DNA from: Lachnospiraceae bacterium UBA1267
GTDB lineage: Bacteria > Bacillota > Clostridia > Lachnospirales > Lachnospiraceae
Assembly: GCA_002308115.1 (NCBI GenBank)
Contig: DBVJ01000139.1
Coordinates: 1,089-8,972, forward strand
DNA length: 7,884 bases
Direction: 5' to 3'
Part shown: positions 1-6,492 of the stretch, in pieces
Layout: the number at the start of each line of letters is the position of its first letter
Position numbering within the stretch: position 1 is the first letter of the stretch
Position numbers and translations under genes: made by a program
The notes under the pieces: generated by a model
Databases searched by the model: none
What the model saw: the letters and a program-made list of their open reading frames with translations, nothing else
What the model was told of the DNA's origin: nothing

Positions 1-849
1 ATGCTGGTCGGCAAGAACGACAATTATATGCGCCTGTTCATCGTGATGGGCGGCCTGGTCATCGTGGCGGGCATCATTTCCATGTTTGCCCTCAATAAAA
101 ATGACGACGTGGCTCCGCACAAAGAAGGCGGCTTCTGGCGGCAGTTCTTCAGCGTCTTTAATTTCAAGAAGTTCTTCGGCCTCAAGGAGCTGGTGCTGGT
201 GCACCTCGCGATCTCCGTATTCACGATCGGCTTCAACATTTACTTCTCCTACACCGGAAACTATCTGATCTATTATCTGGGCTACAATCCGACGCAGATG
301 GGCATCATCGAGGCGGTCCCGCTGGTGTTTTCCATGCTGATGTCGATTCCGATCGGCATCCTGATCAACAAGAACAAGCATCCCTGGATCGGCATTGCCT
401 GTGTCGTTCTGAACATCATCGGCCTCATGATCCTCTTCCCGGTCCGTGCGGAAAATGTGGATCCGTCGATCCTGTTCAATTTCCAGATCTGGTTCGGCAT
501 CTTCGTCATGGGCGTCGGCTACGTCGGCATCCTCCAGGTCACCAAGGTCTGGGCGAAGCAGCTGTATCCGGACAATGCAAAGGGTCAGTTTGAAGGGATC
601 TGGACCGTATTCTACGTGCTGATCCCGATGATCGCCGGCGCACTGATCGGCGAGGCGGTCGTGAAGACGAGCGGAGAGACCTTTGTGAATCAGACGAGCG
701 GGAAGACCGAGTACGTGCCCAACTCAAACATTTTCCTGGTAGGCGCGATCGTGGTCGCATTCACGCTGATCCCGCTGATCCTGTCGATCCGCTATCACAA
801 GAAACGCGCGCTGGAATCCAAGACGGCGGAACAGAAAGAAACGCTGTGA
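1..849 (+). CDS. MFS transporter, C-terminal part (cut by left edge)
   Basis: This is the C-terminal 282 residues of a major facilitator superfamily carrier of the plasma membrane. About seven hydrophobic segments are visible, near residues 11-31, 64-86, 98-122, 128-148, 161-181, 199-219 and 244-264, followed by a basic, charged cytoplasmic tail. The ATG at base 1 is almost certainly an internal methionine. The first 34 residues align with residues 183-213 of the complete transporter downstream (shared pattern VAGI, then a hydrophobic run, then a KD/ND-rich loop), so roughly 180 residues should lie left of the window. The segment KGQFEGIWTVFYVLIPMIAG matches GRFQGVRMCFMVLIPMIIG of the neighbour, so the two are paralogues. 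The appearance suggests the SLC45/GPH-like branch, whose members carry sugars or glycosides with a cation, but the substrate cannot be read. The next gene starts 45 nt downstream, which suggests co-transcription. Confidence 0.85.
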   Translation: MLVGKNDNYMRLFIVMGGLVIVAGIISMFALNKNDDVAPHKEGGFWRQFFSVFNFKKFFGLKELVLVHLAISVFTIGFNIYFSYTGNYLIYYLGYNPTQMGIIEAVPLVFSMLMSIPIGILINKNKHPWIGIACVVLNIIGLMILFPVRAENVDPSILFNFQIWFGIFVMGVGYVGILQVTKVWAKQLYPDNAKGQFEGIWTVFYVLIPMIAGALIGEAVVKTSGETFVNQTSGKTEYVPNSNIFLVGAIVVAFTLIPLILSIRYHKKRALESKTAEQKETL

Positions 850-881
850 TCCCATAAAGGATTACGCATGATTCAACATAC

Positions 882-887
882 GAGGAG
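882..887 (+). promoter_or_regulatory. Ribosome binding site GAGGAG that decides the start of the second transporter
   Basis: GAGGAG lies 7 nt before the ATG at 895. An in-frame ATG at 868 also exists and has a weaker AAAGG (856-860) 7 nt before it. I chose 895 because its Shine-Dalgarno is stronger and the extra nine residues (MIQHTRSDK) resemble non-coding leader rather than a transporter N-terminus. The longer form stays possible. Confidence 0.6.
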
Positions 888-894
888 CGACAAG

Positions 895-2199
895 ATGAAA
901 GAGCAAAAATCCACACCGCTTGGCGGCCGTACCTGGTTTTCGGCGGTATTCTTCGGGCTGATCGGGCAGATTGCCTGGATCGTGGAGAATATGTATTTCG
1001 CCACATTCGCACAGGATATTTTCGCAAACTCCGGCAGAGCCGACATGTCCTATGCGGTCACGACACTGATGGTCATTCTGTCCGCAGTCGCAGCCACGGT
1101 GACGACGATCTTCGCGGGCGGCCTTTCAGACAAAATGGGCAAGAGAAAGCCCTTCATCGCCGTCGGCTATATTTTCTGGGGCTTCACGATCATGCTTTTC
1201 GCGCTTCTGCCGATGAAGGCGGAGGCATCCATGGTCGCGGTGATTGCCGTGCTTCTGGTGGTCTTTGACTGCCTCATGACCTTCGCCGGCTCGACCTCGA
1301 ATGACGCGGCTTTCAATGCCTGGGTGGCGGACGTCACGGACGAGACCAACCGCGGCAAACTGAATTCGATCCTCGCGATCCTGCCGGTCATCGCCGTCGT
1401 CATCGTCTTCGTGGGCCTCGGCGGTTTCTATAATTCAGCCAATGAGAGCAATGCGCTGTTCTTCATCATCCTCGGCATCATTCCGATCGTCGCGGGTATT
1501 CTGGCGCTCTTCATCCTGAAGGATTCGCCGGACATTCAGAAGGCGGAGGGGCAGAATTACCTCAAAGAGACCTTCTATGGCTTCCGGAAAGACGTCATCA
1601 GGAAGAACAAAATGATCTACGTCTGTCTGGCCGCCGTGTGTCTCGTGGGCATCGCTCAGCAGACCTTCTTCTCTTACCTCATCAATTTCCTGATCGTGAC
1701 ACTGGACCTCGGCGACGGCTTCGTGATCCCGATGGCGGTCATCATCGTCGGCGCGGCAATCTTCACGGCGGTCATGGGCATTCTGTTCGACAAATTCGGC
1801 CGGAAGCATTTCTATTATCCGCTTCTCTTCATCATGATCCTCGGCATTCTGTCCTTCTGGGCGCTCCAGTTCCTTACCGGCACGATGAAGACAGTGGTGC
1901 TTTATGGCGGCGGTGTGCTCATGATGGGCGGCATCCTGTCCCTGACCGGCGCTTTCACGTCCTCGTTCCAGGACTATCTGCCGGAGGGCACCGAGGGCCG
2001 TTTCCAGGGTGTCCGCATGTGCTTCATGGTGCTGATCCCCATGATCATCGGCCCGGTCATTTCCCTCCTGATCGGTCTGGATGCCATGGGTATGAACGGC
2101 GAAAACTTTGTGCCGCCCTATGCGATGTTCCTCGCAGCGGCGGTGGTGGCGCTTCTTGCAGCCGTTCCGATCTGGTTTGTCCGGAAGAATTCCAGATAA
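895..2199 (+). CDS. MFS transporter, complete (SLC45/GPH-like)
   Basis: This is a complete 434-residue plasma-membrane carrier of the major facilitator superfamily with about twelve hydrophobic segments, the usual length for the family. A clear MFS motif A, GGLSDKMGKRKP, sits in the loop after the second segment (residues 75-86). A weaker copy, GILFDKFGRK, lies at the matching place in the second half (295-304), as expected from the two-fold repeat of the fold. The VTDETNRGK element near residues 147-155 is also typical of cation-coupled sugar carriers of this type. If started at the upstream ATG (868) the protein would be 443 residues. It is a paralogue of the preceding gene and probably shares its transcript. 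No strong terminator follows; only a weak AT-rich inverted repeat is seen after the stop. The substrate is unknown; sugars or glycosides are inferred from the family only. Confidence 0.88.
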   Translation: MKEQKSTPLGGRTWFSAVFFGLIGQIAWIVENMYFATFAQDIFANSGRADMSYAVTTLMVILSAVAATVTTIFAGGLSDKMGKRKPFIAVGYIFWGFTIMLFALLPMKAEASMVAVIAVLLVVFDCLMTFAGSTSNDAAFNAWVADVTDETNRGKLNSILAILPVIAVVIVFVGLGGFYNSANESNALFFIILGIIPIVAGILALFILKDSPDIQKAEGQNYLKETFYGFRKDVIRKNKMIYVCLAAVCLVGIAQQTFFSYLINFLIVTLDLGDGFVIPMAVIIVGAAIFTAVMGILFDKFGRKHFYYPLLFIMILGILSFWALQFLTGTMKTVVLYGGGVLMMGGILSLTGAFTSSFQDYLPEGTEGRFQGVRMCFMVLIPMIIGPVISLLIGLDAMGMNGENFVPPYAMFLAAAVVALLAAVPIWFVRKNSR

Positions 2200-2225
2200 T
2201 TCATAGAAAAAGATGTGATTTTCGG

Positions 2226-2253
2226 TTGAATCTTTCACTTTTTGTGTTATAGT
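2226..2253 (+). promoter_or_regulatory. Sigma-A type promoter for the secreted lipase-like gene
   Basis: A -35 box TTGAAT (2226-2231) is separated by 16 nt from a -10 box TATAGT (2248-2253). The -10 is preceded by TGT, an extended -10 element, within an AT-rich stretch unlike the flanking coding DNA. Transcription would start near 2260, giving an untranslated leader of about 100 nt before the ATG at 2359. This promoter would separate the lipase-like gene from the transporter pair. Confidence 0.65.
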
Positions 2254-2283
2254 TGAATTAATCAAAACGTGTTACACCGATTC

Positions 2284-2305
2284 CGCTTTGCAGAGCTGCA
2301 AGGCG
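2284..2305 (+). other. Hairpin in the 5' leader of the secreted lipase-like gene
   Basis: CGCTTTGCA (2284-2292) can pair with TGCAAGGCG (2297-2305), giving 9 pairs including one G-U, around a four-base GAGC loop. It lies about 25 nt after the predicted transcription start and about 50 nt before the start codon. It has only a short T run after it, so it is not a convincing terminator. An mRNA-stabilising structure near the 5' end is one possibility; chance is another. Confidence 0.4.
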
Positions 2306-2358
2306 TTTCGGGCACCAAGAACGTACAATCCACAATCATGAAATGGGGGAAAGAATTC

Positions 2359-3114
2359 ATGAAGAAGCATGCGGGTATCGCTGCGAAGATCCTGGCGCTT
2401 GTGCTGGTTGCGATGTTTATGGTCACCCCGGTCTTTGCCGCGGGCAACACCAAGACCTACACGAATGCCTCTGAGATCGCCGTCCTTGTGAGCGACGGCT
2501 ACAACCAAGGCACAAAGGGCCCGATCACCATCACAAAGGGCACGCTCAAGAGCGGCTGGTCTTCAAAGACCGTCTATCTGGTCACCCTGTCCGGCACGGA
2601 ACTGGTATTCAATCAGTCCACCGAGTACATCACGGATCTGTTCTGCGGATTCAATCTGAACAACGCCTACTATTCCAACGTGGTCAACGTGATCAAGAAC
2701 AATGTTCCGAAGAATGCGAACCTGGTTCTTGCCGGCCACAGTCTGGGCGGCATGGTCGCGCAGCAGGTTGCCTCGGACAGCACCATCAAGAGCAGATACA
2801 ACGTGCTCAACACCGTGACCTTCGGTTCTCCGCTTCTGTCTCTCGGCTCCAGAGAAGGCACCGTCAAGCGTCTCGGCGACACGAAGGACTTCGTTCCGGC
2901 GCTGTCTGTCCAGTCTGTTACGATCCCGCTTTGGGCCTATGTCGGCCTGAACAAGGAGAACGGCGGCTACTCGAATCCGATCACGGCGCACAAGGAGAGC
3001 TACAAGCGCGCGGACGTCTGGGGCAGATATGATGTCACCGGCACGAAGTACGGCAGCGCGAAGCTGATCCTCGACATGGATACCAGGGTGTTCTATCAGT
3101 CTCCGATCTTCTGA
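2359..3114 (+). CDS. Secreted alpha/beta-hydrolase, lipase class 3-like
   Basis: This is a 251-residue predicted exported serine hydrolase. A signal peptide is clear: KK at positions 2-3, a hydrophobic core at about 9-23, and a likely cleavage after VFA (27), leaving a mature protein of about 224 residues. The nucleophile elbow GHSLGG gives Ser128. TLSGTE (76-81) matches the position of the FRGT-like oxyanion motif of class 3 lipases, and TFGSP (154-158) matches the TFG.P strand after the elbow. Asp177 in KDFVP and His211 in TAHKESY are placed to complete a Ser-Asp-His triad. I chose ATG 2359 because GGGGGAAAG (2345-2353) lies just before it; an in-frame ATG at 2338 has no Shine-Dalgarno and would spoil the signal peptide. 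The gene has its own promoter and terminator, so it looks monocistronic. The substrate (acylglycerol, phospholipid or other ester) is not determined. Confidence 0.8.
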   Translation: MKKHAGIAAKILALVLVAMFMVTPVFAAGNTKTYTNASEIAVLVSDGYNQGTKGPITITKGTLKSGWSSKTVYLVTLSGTELVFNQSTEYITDLFCGFNLNNAYYSNVVNVIKNNVPKNANLVLAGHSLGGMVAQQVASDSTIKSRYNVLNTVTFGSPLLSLGSREGTVKRLGDTKDFVPALSVQSVTIPLWAYVGLNKENGGYSNPITAHKESYKRADVWGRYDVTGTKYGSAKLILDMDTRVFYQSPIF

Positions 3115-3136
3115 TCATTTTCGAAAACCGAATAGC

Positions 3137-3180
3137 AGAAGAGGCGCCTGCCCGCTTTTTCGGAGCAGGCGCTTCTTTTT
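3137..3180 (+). terminator. Intrinsic terminator after the secreted lipase-like gene
   Basis: The stem AGAAGAGGCGCCTGC (3137-3151) pairs with GCAGGCGCTTCTTTT (3165-3179), including two G-U pairs. An inner CCG/CGG extension closes a CTTTTT loop, and the T-rich 3' arm ends in TTTTT (3176-3180). The GC core is GCGCCTGC/GCAGGCGC. It begins 22 nt after the stop codon at 3114 and should end transcription on the + strand. Confidence 0.88.
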
Positions 3181-3211
3181 GCCGAAAAGGAGATACATTT
3201 TTCTGAAAATG

Positions 3212-3225
3212 TGGTAAAGTATATC
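3212..3225 (+). promoter_or_regulatory. Possible -10 region upstream of the surface protein gene
   Basis: After the terminator, a new promoter is expected before the gene at 3256. TGGTAAAGT (3212-3220) resembles an extended -10 (TGG plus TAAAGT), and an overlapping TATATC (3220-3225) is an alternative. No good -35 box is seen at the matching distance (GATACA near 3192 is weak). The region is AT-rich but the call is tentative. Confidence 0.28.
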
Positions 3226-3255
3226 AGTTAATGACAAAAAGGGAGACCCCTGACC

Positions 3256-5283
3256 ATGCGGGCAAGACGATACATTTCAATACTTCTCATCCTTCTTCTC
3301 ATCGGCGGACTCACGAAGTCCGGCGCGGTACACGCGGACAATCCGAAAGAAATCATAGACATTCACGTGACTGTGAACAGGCCTGCCTGCGGTGAAGAGA
3401 TCACGGAAGAGAGCCCGGACCCGACGGTGGAACTTGCGGCCTTTACGGAAGAAGGCGAGGCGGAAGGCGCTCTGGAGCTCGTGGAAAGCCACTGGGCCGC
3501 AGAATACCGCTCAGACGGTTACGAGCCTTTTACCGGTCCCATACAGGGAGATGATAACTATACGGTCTACCTGGTGCTCCGTACTGCAGGCGATTTCACG
3601 CTCGCGGAAGAAACCATCATGACCTATACGGACGGGAGAGGATGGTGTCAGGATCTCTTTTATGACGAAAAGACAGCGGTTCTGGCCGTGCATGTATACG
3701 CCGACCATGTGAAAGATTCCGACGACTACGAGAGAGAAGATCCCAGCTGCGTTGCGACCGGACTGGAGACCTATACCTGTACGGAATGCGGCCGGATGAT
3801 CGTTTCCTTCCTGCCGGTCGATCCCGAAGCCCACAGTTTCAGTGAGTGGACGATACTTAAAGAAGCCACGCCCACAGAGAAGGGCGAAAGGACCCGTAAG
3901 TGCACGCTCTGCGGGAAAGAAGAGACCGAAGAGACGCCGAAGGCAATTTCAAAGGTGTATGAGCCGGAGAGCTCCTGGACCATGGGAGCGACGGTTGCCT
4001 GGCGTTCGGACGACAGCGCGATCAAGACGGCAGTCTCCGAGCGGCGTCCTCAGGTCGGGCTGGTCTGGGTGGATGCGTCTCTGAACGTGTATGAACGGAA
4101 CGGCAGTGTGATTTCCAAAGACATCAATGCCTATGTGACGGCAACCGCAAGAAATATGATCCCGGCCTTCTGCTTCCAGAACGAGGCGGAAGCAAGAGCA
4201 CTTCTGGACTGGCTCCGAAAGACCGGGCTGGAAGACTGTTTCCTGCTCTCTGCGCCTCAGAATCAGGAACACATCAAGACCATTATCGCGCACACCCACG
4301 TCATGGGCATTCTGGACTACACTTCGGTCGGCGAGGCGGACCGTGAGACGCTTTCCGAGATGGCCCGTACGATCAAAGACGCCAACGGACAGATCGTGAT
4401 CCTGAGCCCGGAATGCGCAACGCGCGAGAATCTCCGGATCCTTCACGAATCCGGCGTATCCGCCTGGGTCAAGACCGCTTCCGACCTGAAAACACTGATG
4501 ACGCTTTACCTGAACGGCGCGGACGGCGTGCTGACAGAGGATTTTGAAGCGGTGCTCGACCTCGAGGAACGCTTCCGTGACGAAGCGCCGACGCTGCTTC
4601 GCATGCCTCGGATCCTGGGCGCGGAAGAACTGCCGGAAGACTTTGACGAGCATCTCGTCACAGCGTTCACGGACTATGATGAAGAGGCGGCCAGAGCGAG
4701 CCGGCACCGCGGAACAGTCAGCTGGACCGGCACATATAAACTCGAGGAAAACGGAGACGCCTGGGCGAAGGACTTTTTGACCGGCCCGCACGGCATGATC
4801 GTGGACCGGCCTGAAGCGATAGATGACTATTTGATCGAGATCCTCTCGGAAGATCTGACCTGTGCCTCGAAGGACGACGCGCCGAAGCCTCTGGGCAGGA
4901 CGCGAGACGGTCAGGAGATCCCGCTTAGTGCAGCGGAACTTTTGATCCTGGAAGAAGATACGGAAAACGACAAGATGCTTGCGCTCTGGCGCTGTCAGGC
5001 AGAACTTTCGGTGAACGGAGAATCCAAAGGAACATACTTCCTATATTCCGGACCATTTTCCGTGACGATCGAGATCCCGCCGACCGAAGCCCCGACGCAG
5101 GCAACTACGGAGGCTCCTACAGAAGCTCCGACAGAGCCGGAACCGCCGGAAAAACCGGGCGCCGATGCCGTGACCGTGCTGTTGTGGATCCTCTTTGGAC
5201 TGGCCTCCATCGCATTTTTGGGCTCGCTCGCGATGATCGCGGTCAAACTGATGAAGAGACGGGAAGAAGGCAGAAACGACTGA
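3256..5283 (+). CDS. Membrane-anchored surface protein with degenerate GDPD-like segments
   Basis: This is a 675-residue predicted type I membrane protein facing outside. Order: signal peptide (1-27, cleavage likely after VHA); a beta-rich domain (about 32-150) resembling Firmicutes surface modules that begin with I.VTV..P..G; CxxCG motifs CTECG (175-179) and CTLCG (216-220), the second in an H.FSEW...PTEKG.RTRKC repeat; a glycerophosphodiesterase-like TIM-barrel segment (about 264-440) ending in VSAWVKTASDL...NGADGVLTEDF; a second barrel-end-like piece WAKDFLTGPHGMIVDRPEAIDDYL (split here as residues 503-514 and 515-526); a C-terminal module (about 530-605); a TEAP-rich stalk (610-627); one membrane helix (about 638-664); and a basic tail KRREEGRND. 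The HRG, Glu-Asp and second His of active GDPDs are not in their expected places in the first segment, so it is probably non-catalytic. GGGAG at 3241-3245 precedes the ATG. A lipase follows 21 nt downstream. The GDPD relation is from motif recognition only. Confidence 0.72.
   Translation: MRARRYISILLILLLIGGLTKSGAVHADNPKEIIDIHVTVNRPACGEEITEESPDPTVELAAFTEEGEAEGALELVESHWAAEYRSDGYEPFTGPIQGDDNYTVYLVLRTAGDFTLAEETIMTYTDGRGWCQDLFYDEKTAVLAVHVYADHVKDSDDYEREDPSCVATGLETYTCTECGRMIVSFLPVDPEAHSFSEWTILKEATPTEKGERTRKCTLCGKEETEETPKAISKVYEPESSWTMGATVAWRSDDSAIKTAVSERRPQVGLVWVDASLNVYERNGSVISKDINAYVTATARNMIPAFCFQNEAEARALLDWLRKTGLEDCFLLSAPQNQEHIKTIIAHTHVMGILDYTSVGEADRETLSEMARTIKDANGQIVILSPECATRENLRILHESGVSAWVKTASDLKTLMTLYLNGADGVLTEDFEAVLDLEERFRDEAPTLLRMPRILGAEELPEDFDEHLVTAFTDYDEEAARASRHRGTVSWTGTYKLEENGDAWAKDFLTGPHGMIVDRPEAIDDYLIEILSEDLTCASKDDAPKPLGRTRDGQEIPLSAAELLILEEDTENDKMLALWRCQAELSVNGESKGTYFLYSGPFSVTIEIPPTEAPTQATTEAPTEAPTEPEPPEKPGADAVTVLLWILFGLASIAFLGSLAMIAVKLMKRREEGRND
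5083..5136 (+). repeat. Thr-Glu-Ala-Pro stalk repeat within the surface protein gene
   Basis: This stretch encodes TEAPTQATTEAPTEAPTE, a short imperfect repeat of TEAPT between the extracellular part and the membrane helix. Copies use different synonymous codons (ACC GAA GCC CCG; ACG GAG GCT CCT; ACA GAA GCT CCG), so it is old or maintained at protein level rather than a fresh DNA slippage product. Such Pro/Thr linkers usually act as flexible wall-spanning stalks. Confidence 0.75.
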
Positions 5284-5290
5284 GAACGAA

Positions 5291-5296
5291 AAGGAG
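5291..5296 (+). promoter_or_regulatory. Ribosome binding site AAGGAG that sets a TTG start
   Basis: AAGGAG lies 8 nt before TTG at 5305. No ATG, GTG or TTG exists between the preceding in-frame stop (5281-5283) and this TTG, and the next in-frame ATG (codon 28) would remove the conserved VHGIFGWG strand. TTG is therefore the only good start. Confidence 0.85.
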
Positions 5297-5304
5297 CAGT
5301 CTGC

Positions 5305-6450
5305 TTGCGTAAGACCATTTTCGTGCATGGCATATTCGGCTGGGGAGAATCGGATCCTTTGTGGAAGATCCTTCCCAACTGGGGCATGGCCGCCGGCGAT
5401 CTTATGGTGTATCTTCGGAAAGAAGGCTTTGACGTTTGTGCCGCATCCGTGGGGCCGATCTCCGGCGCCTGGGACCGTGCATGCGAACTCTATGCGCAGC
5501 TTACGGGCACACGGACAGACTACGGGAAAGCACACGCGGAACGCTACGGACATGCGCGCTTTGGCAGAAACTATGAGGATGCCATGGCCCCGGACTGGTC
5601 CGAAGCGCATCCGGTCGACCTCGTCGGACACAGCTTCGGCGGAACGACGATCCGGCTTCTGACACATCTTCTGGAATATGGCGCGGCGGAAGAGTGCGAG
5701 GCATCGCCGGAAGACGTGTCGCCGCTCTTTACCGGCGGAAAAGGCGCCTGGGTAAGGACCGTCGTATGCATTTCCACGCCCCACAACGGCTCTTCTTTAT
5801 TCGAAGCCTGGCCGGGCTATGCAAGCCTCATCGAGTGGCTTGGCGTCAATGCCTCCAAGGTGATGGGCATCTCGGAGCTTAAGGGCATCTATGATTTCAA
5901 ACTGGAGCAGTTCGGTTTGCAGAAGGGACAGAGCGAAAAGCTTACCGAGGCGATCCGGCGCGTGACGGCGCTGAAACTGCCGGAAAATGACTGGGCGAGA
6001 GACGATCTTCGAATCGACCGGGCCCGGGATCTGAACCGGGAGATCTCGATGGTGCCGGGAGTATTCTATGTTTCCGTACCCGGAAAGCGCACGAAAAAGA
6101 AGAGGCGCTCGGAGGAAGAAGTTCCTGAATTCACTATGACCGCGGCGATGCAGCCGACGGCGCTCGCGATGGGACGATATTTTCATAAAAAGACCGCCGG
6201 CGGCACGGTGCTTGGCCCAACCTGGGCGCCAAATGACGGGCTGGTGAATACCATTTCCGCCCGCTGCCCGTTCGAAGACCCTCAAAAAGAGATCCAGCCA
6301 GGCGGAGAGATCCTGCCGGGCGTCTGGAACATTTTGCCGGTGAAGACATGGGATCACTTGGAGGCGCAAGGCGGTACGAACCCCTTCCTCCGGGCAAAGG
6401 TCCGCAGGTTTTACCGGGAACTCATGGAAATGATCCGGAAGGAAGCCTGA
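5305..6450 (+). CDS. Triacylglycerol lipase, bacterial family I.5-like, no signal peptide
   Basis: This is a 381-residue alpha/beta-hydrolase closely resembling the Geobacillus and staphylococcal lipases, which hydrolyse acylglycerol esters. Visible are the oxyanion strand VHGIFGWG (7-14), VGPISGAWDRACELYAQL (49-66), DYGKAHAERYGHARFGR (72-88), the nucleophile elbow GHSFGG with Ser110, TPHNGSS (158-164), YDFKLEQFGL (196-205), Asp311 in NDGLVNT and His351 in WDHLE. The residues matching the family's structural zinc site (Asp57, His77, His83, Asp229) are all present. One family calcium ligand appears lost (DHLE followed by AQGGTN instead of IIGVDP). Characterised relatives are exported with a signal peptide; here the protein begins directly at the first strand, so it should be cytoplasmic. 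A basic insert KRTKKKRR sits at 261-268. It starts at TTG with a strong AAGGAG, 21 nt after the surface protein gene, and is probably co-transcribed with it. Confidence 0.88.
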   Translation: MRKTIFVHGIFGWGESDPLWKILPNWGMAAGDLMVYLRKEGFDVCAASVGPISGAWDRACELYAQLTGTRTDYGKAHAERYGHARFGRNYEDAMAPDWSEAHPVDLVGHSFGGTTIRLLTHLLEYGAAEECEASPEDVSPLFTGGKGAWVRTVVCISTPHNGSSLFEAWPGYASLIEWLGVNASKVMGISELKGIYDFKLEQFGLQKGQSEKLTEAIRRVTALKLPENDWARDDLRIDRARDLNREISMVPGVFYVSVPGKRTKKKRRSEEEVPEFTMTAAMQPTALAMGRYFHKKTAGGTVLGPTWAPNDGLVNTISARCPFEDPQKEIQPGGEILPGVWNILPVKTWDHLEAQGGTNPFLRAKVRRFYRELMEMIRKEA

Positions 6451-6458
6451 AGAACGGA

Positions 6459-6483
6459 AAAGCTTCTTCAAAGCTTCTTCAAA
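6459..6483 (+). repeat. Short tandem repeat, 11-nt unit
   Basis: The unit AAAGCTTCTTC occurs twice in perfect tandem, followed by AAA, just after the lipase stop codon. Each TTCTTC copy (6464-6469 and 6475-6480) is complementary to GAAGAA at 6449-6454, which overlaps the stop codon, so two alternative small hairpins are possible. It may simply be a slippage product. Confidence 0.8.
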
Positions 6484-6492
6484 ATATGAGAA

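Noticed and set aside
2207..2243. AAAAAG...CTTTTT inverted repeat after the second transporter as a terminator
   Set aside because: The stem is AT-only with a bulge and only 9 pairs, and it overlaps the promoter of the next gene; too weak to call.
1638..2252. Second + strand frame inside the transporter (204 codons)
   Set aside because: Its translation is a His/Arg/Gly-rich frame-shadow of the transporter and has no ribosome binding site.
1435..2265. Long open frame on the - strand opposite the second transporter (276 codons)
   Set aside because: It is very rich in His, Asp, Glu and Arg in the pattern of an antisense shadow, has no hydrophobic core or known motif, and lies opposite a clear MFS gene.
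3186..3217. AAGGAG followed by a tiny ATG-TGG-TAA frame (3209-3217)
   Set aside because: The spacing of 17 nt is too long and the frame is two codons; it likely arises by chance in an AT-rich promoter region.
4702..4713. HRG triplet in the surface protein (His484-Arg485-Gly486)
   Set aside because: HRG is a hallmark of active GDPDs, but there it lies at the start of the barrel; here it follows the first barrel end and lacks the downstream Glu-Asp and His. Probably chance.
3949..4791. Long open frame on the - strand opposite the surface protein gene (280 codons)
   Set aside because: Its composition is Arg/Cys/His-heavy and without recognisable motifs; the + strand frame has a signal peptide, stalk and anchor, so this is a shadow.
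5797..6471. Open frame on the - strand opposite the lipase (224 codons)
   Set aside because: The + strand encodes a well-matched lipase with all catalytic residues; the reverse frame shows nothing coherent.
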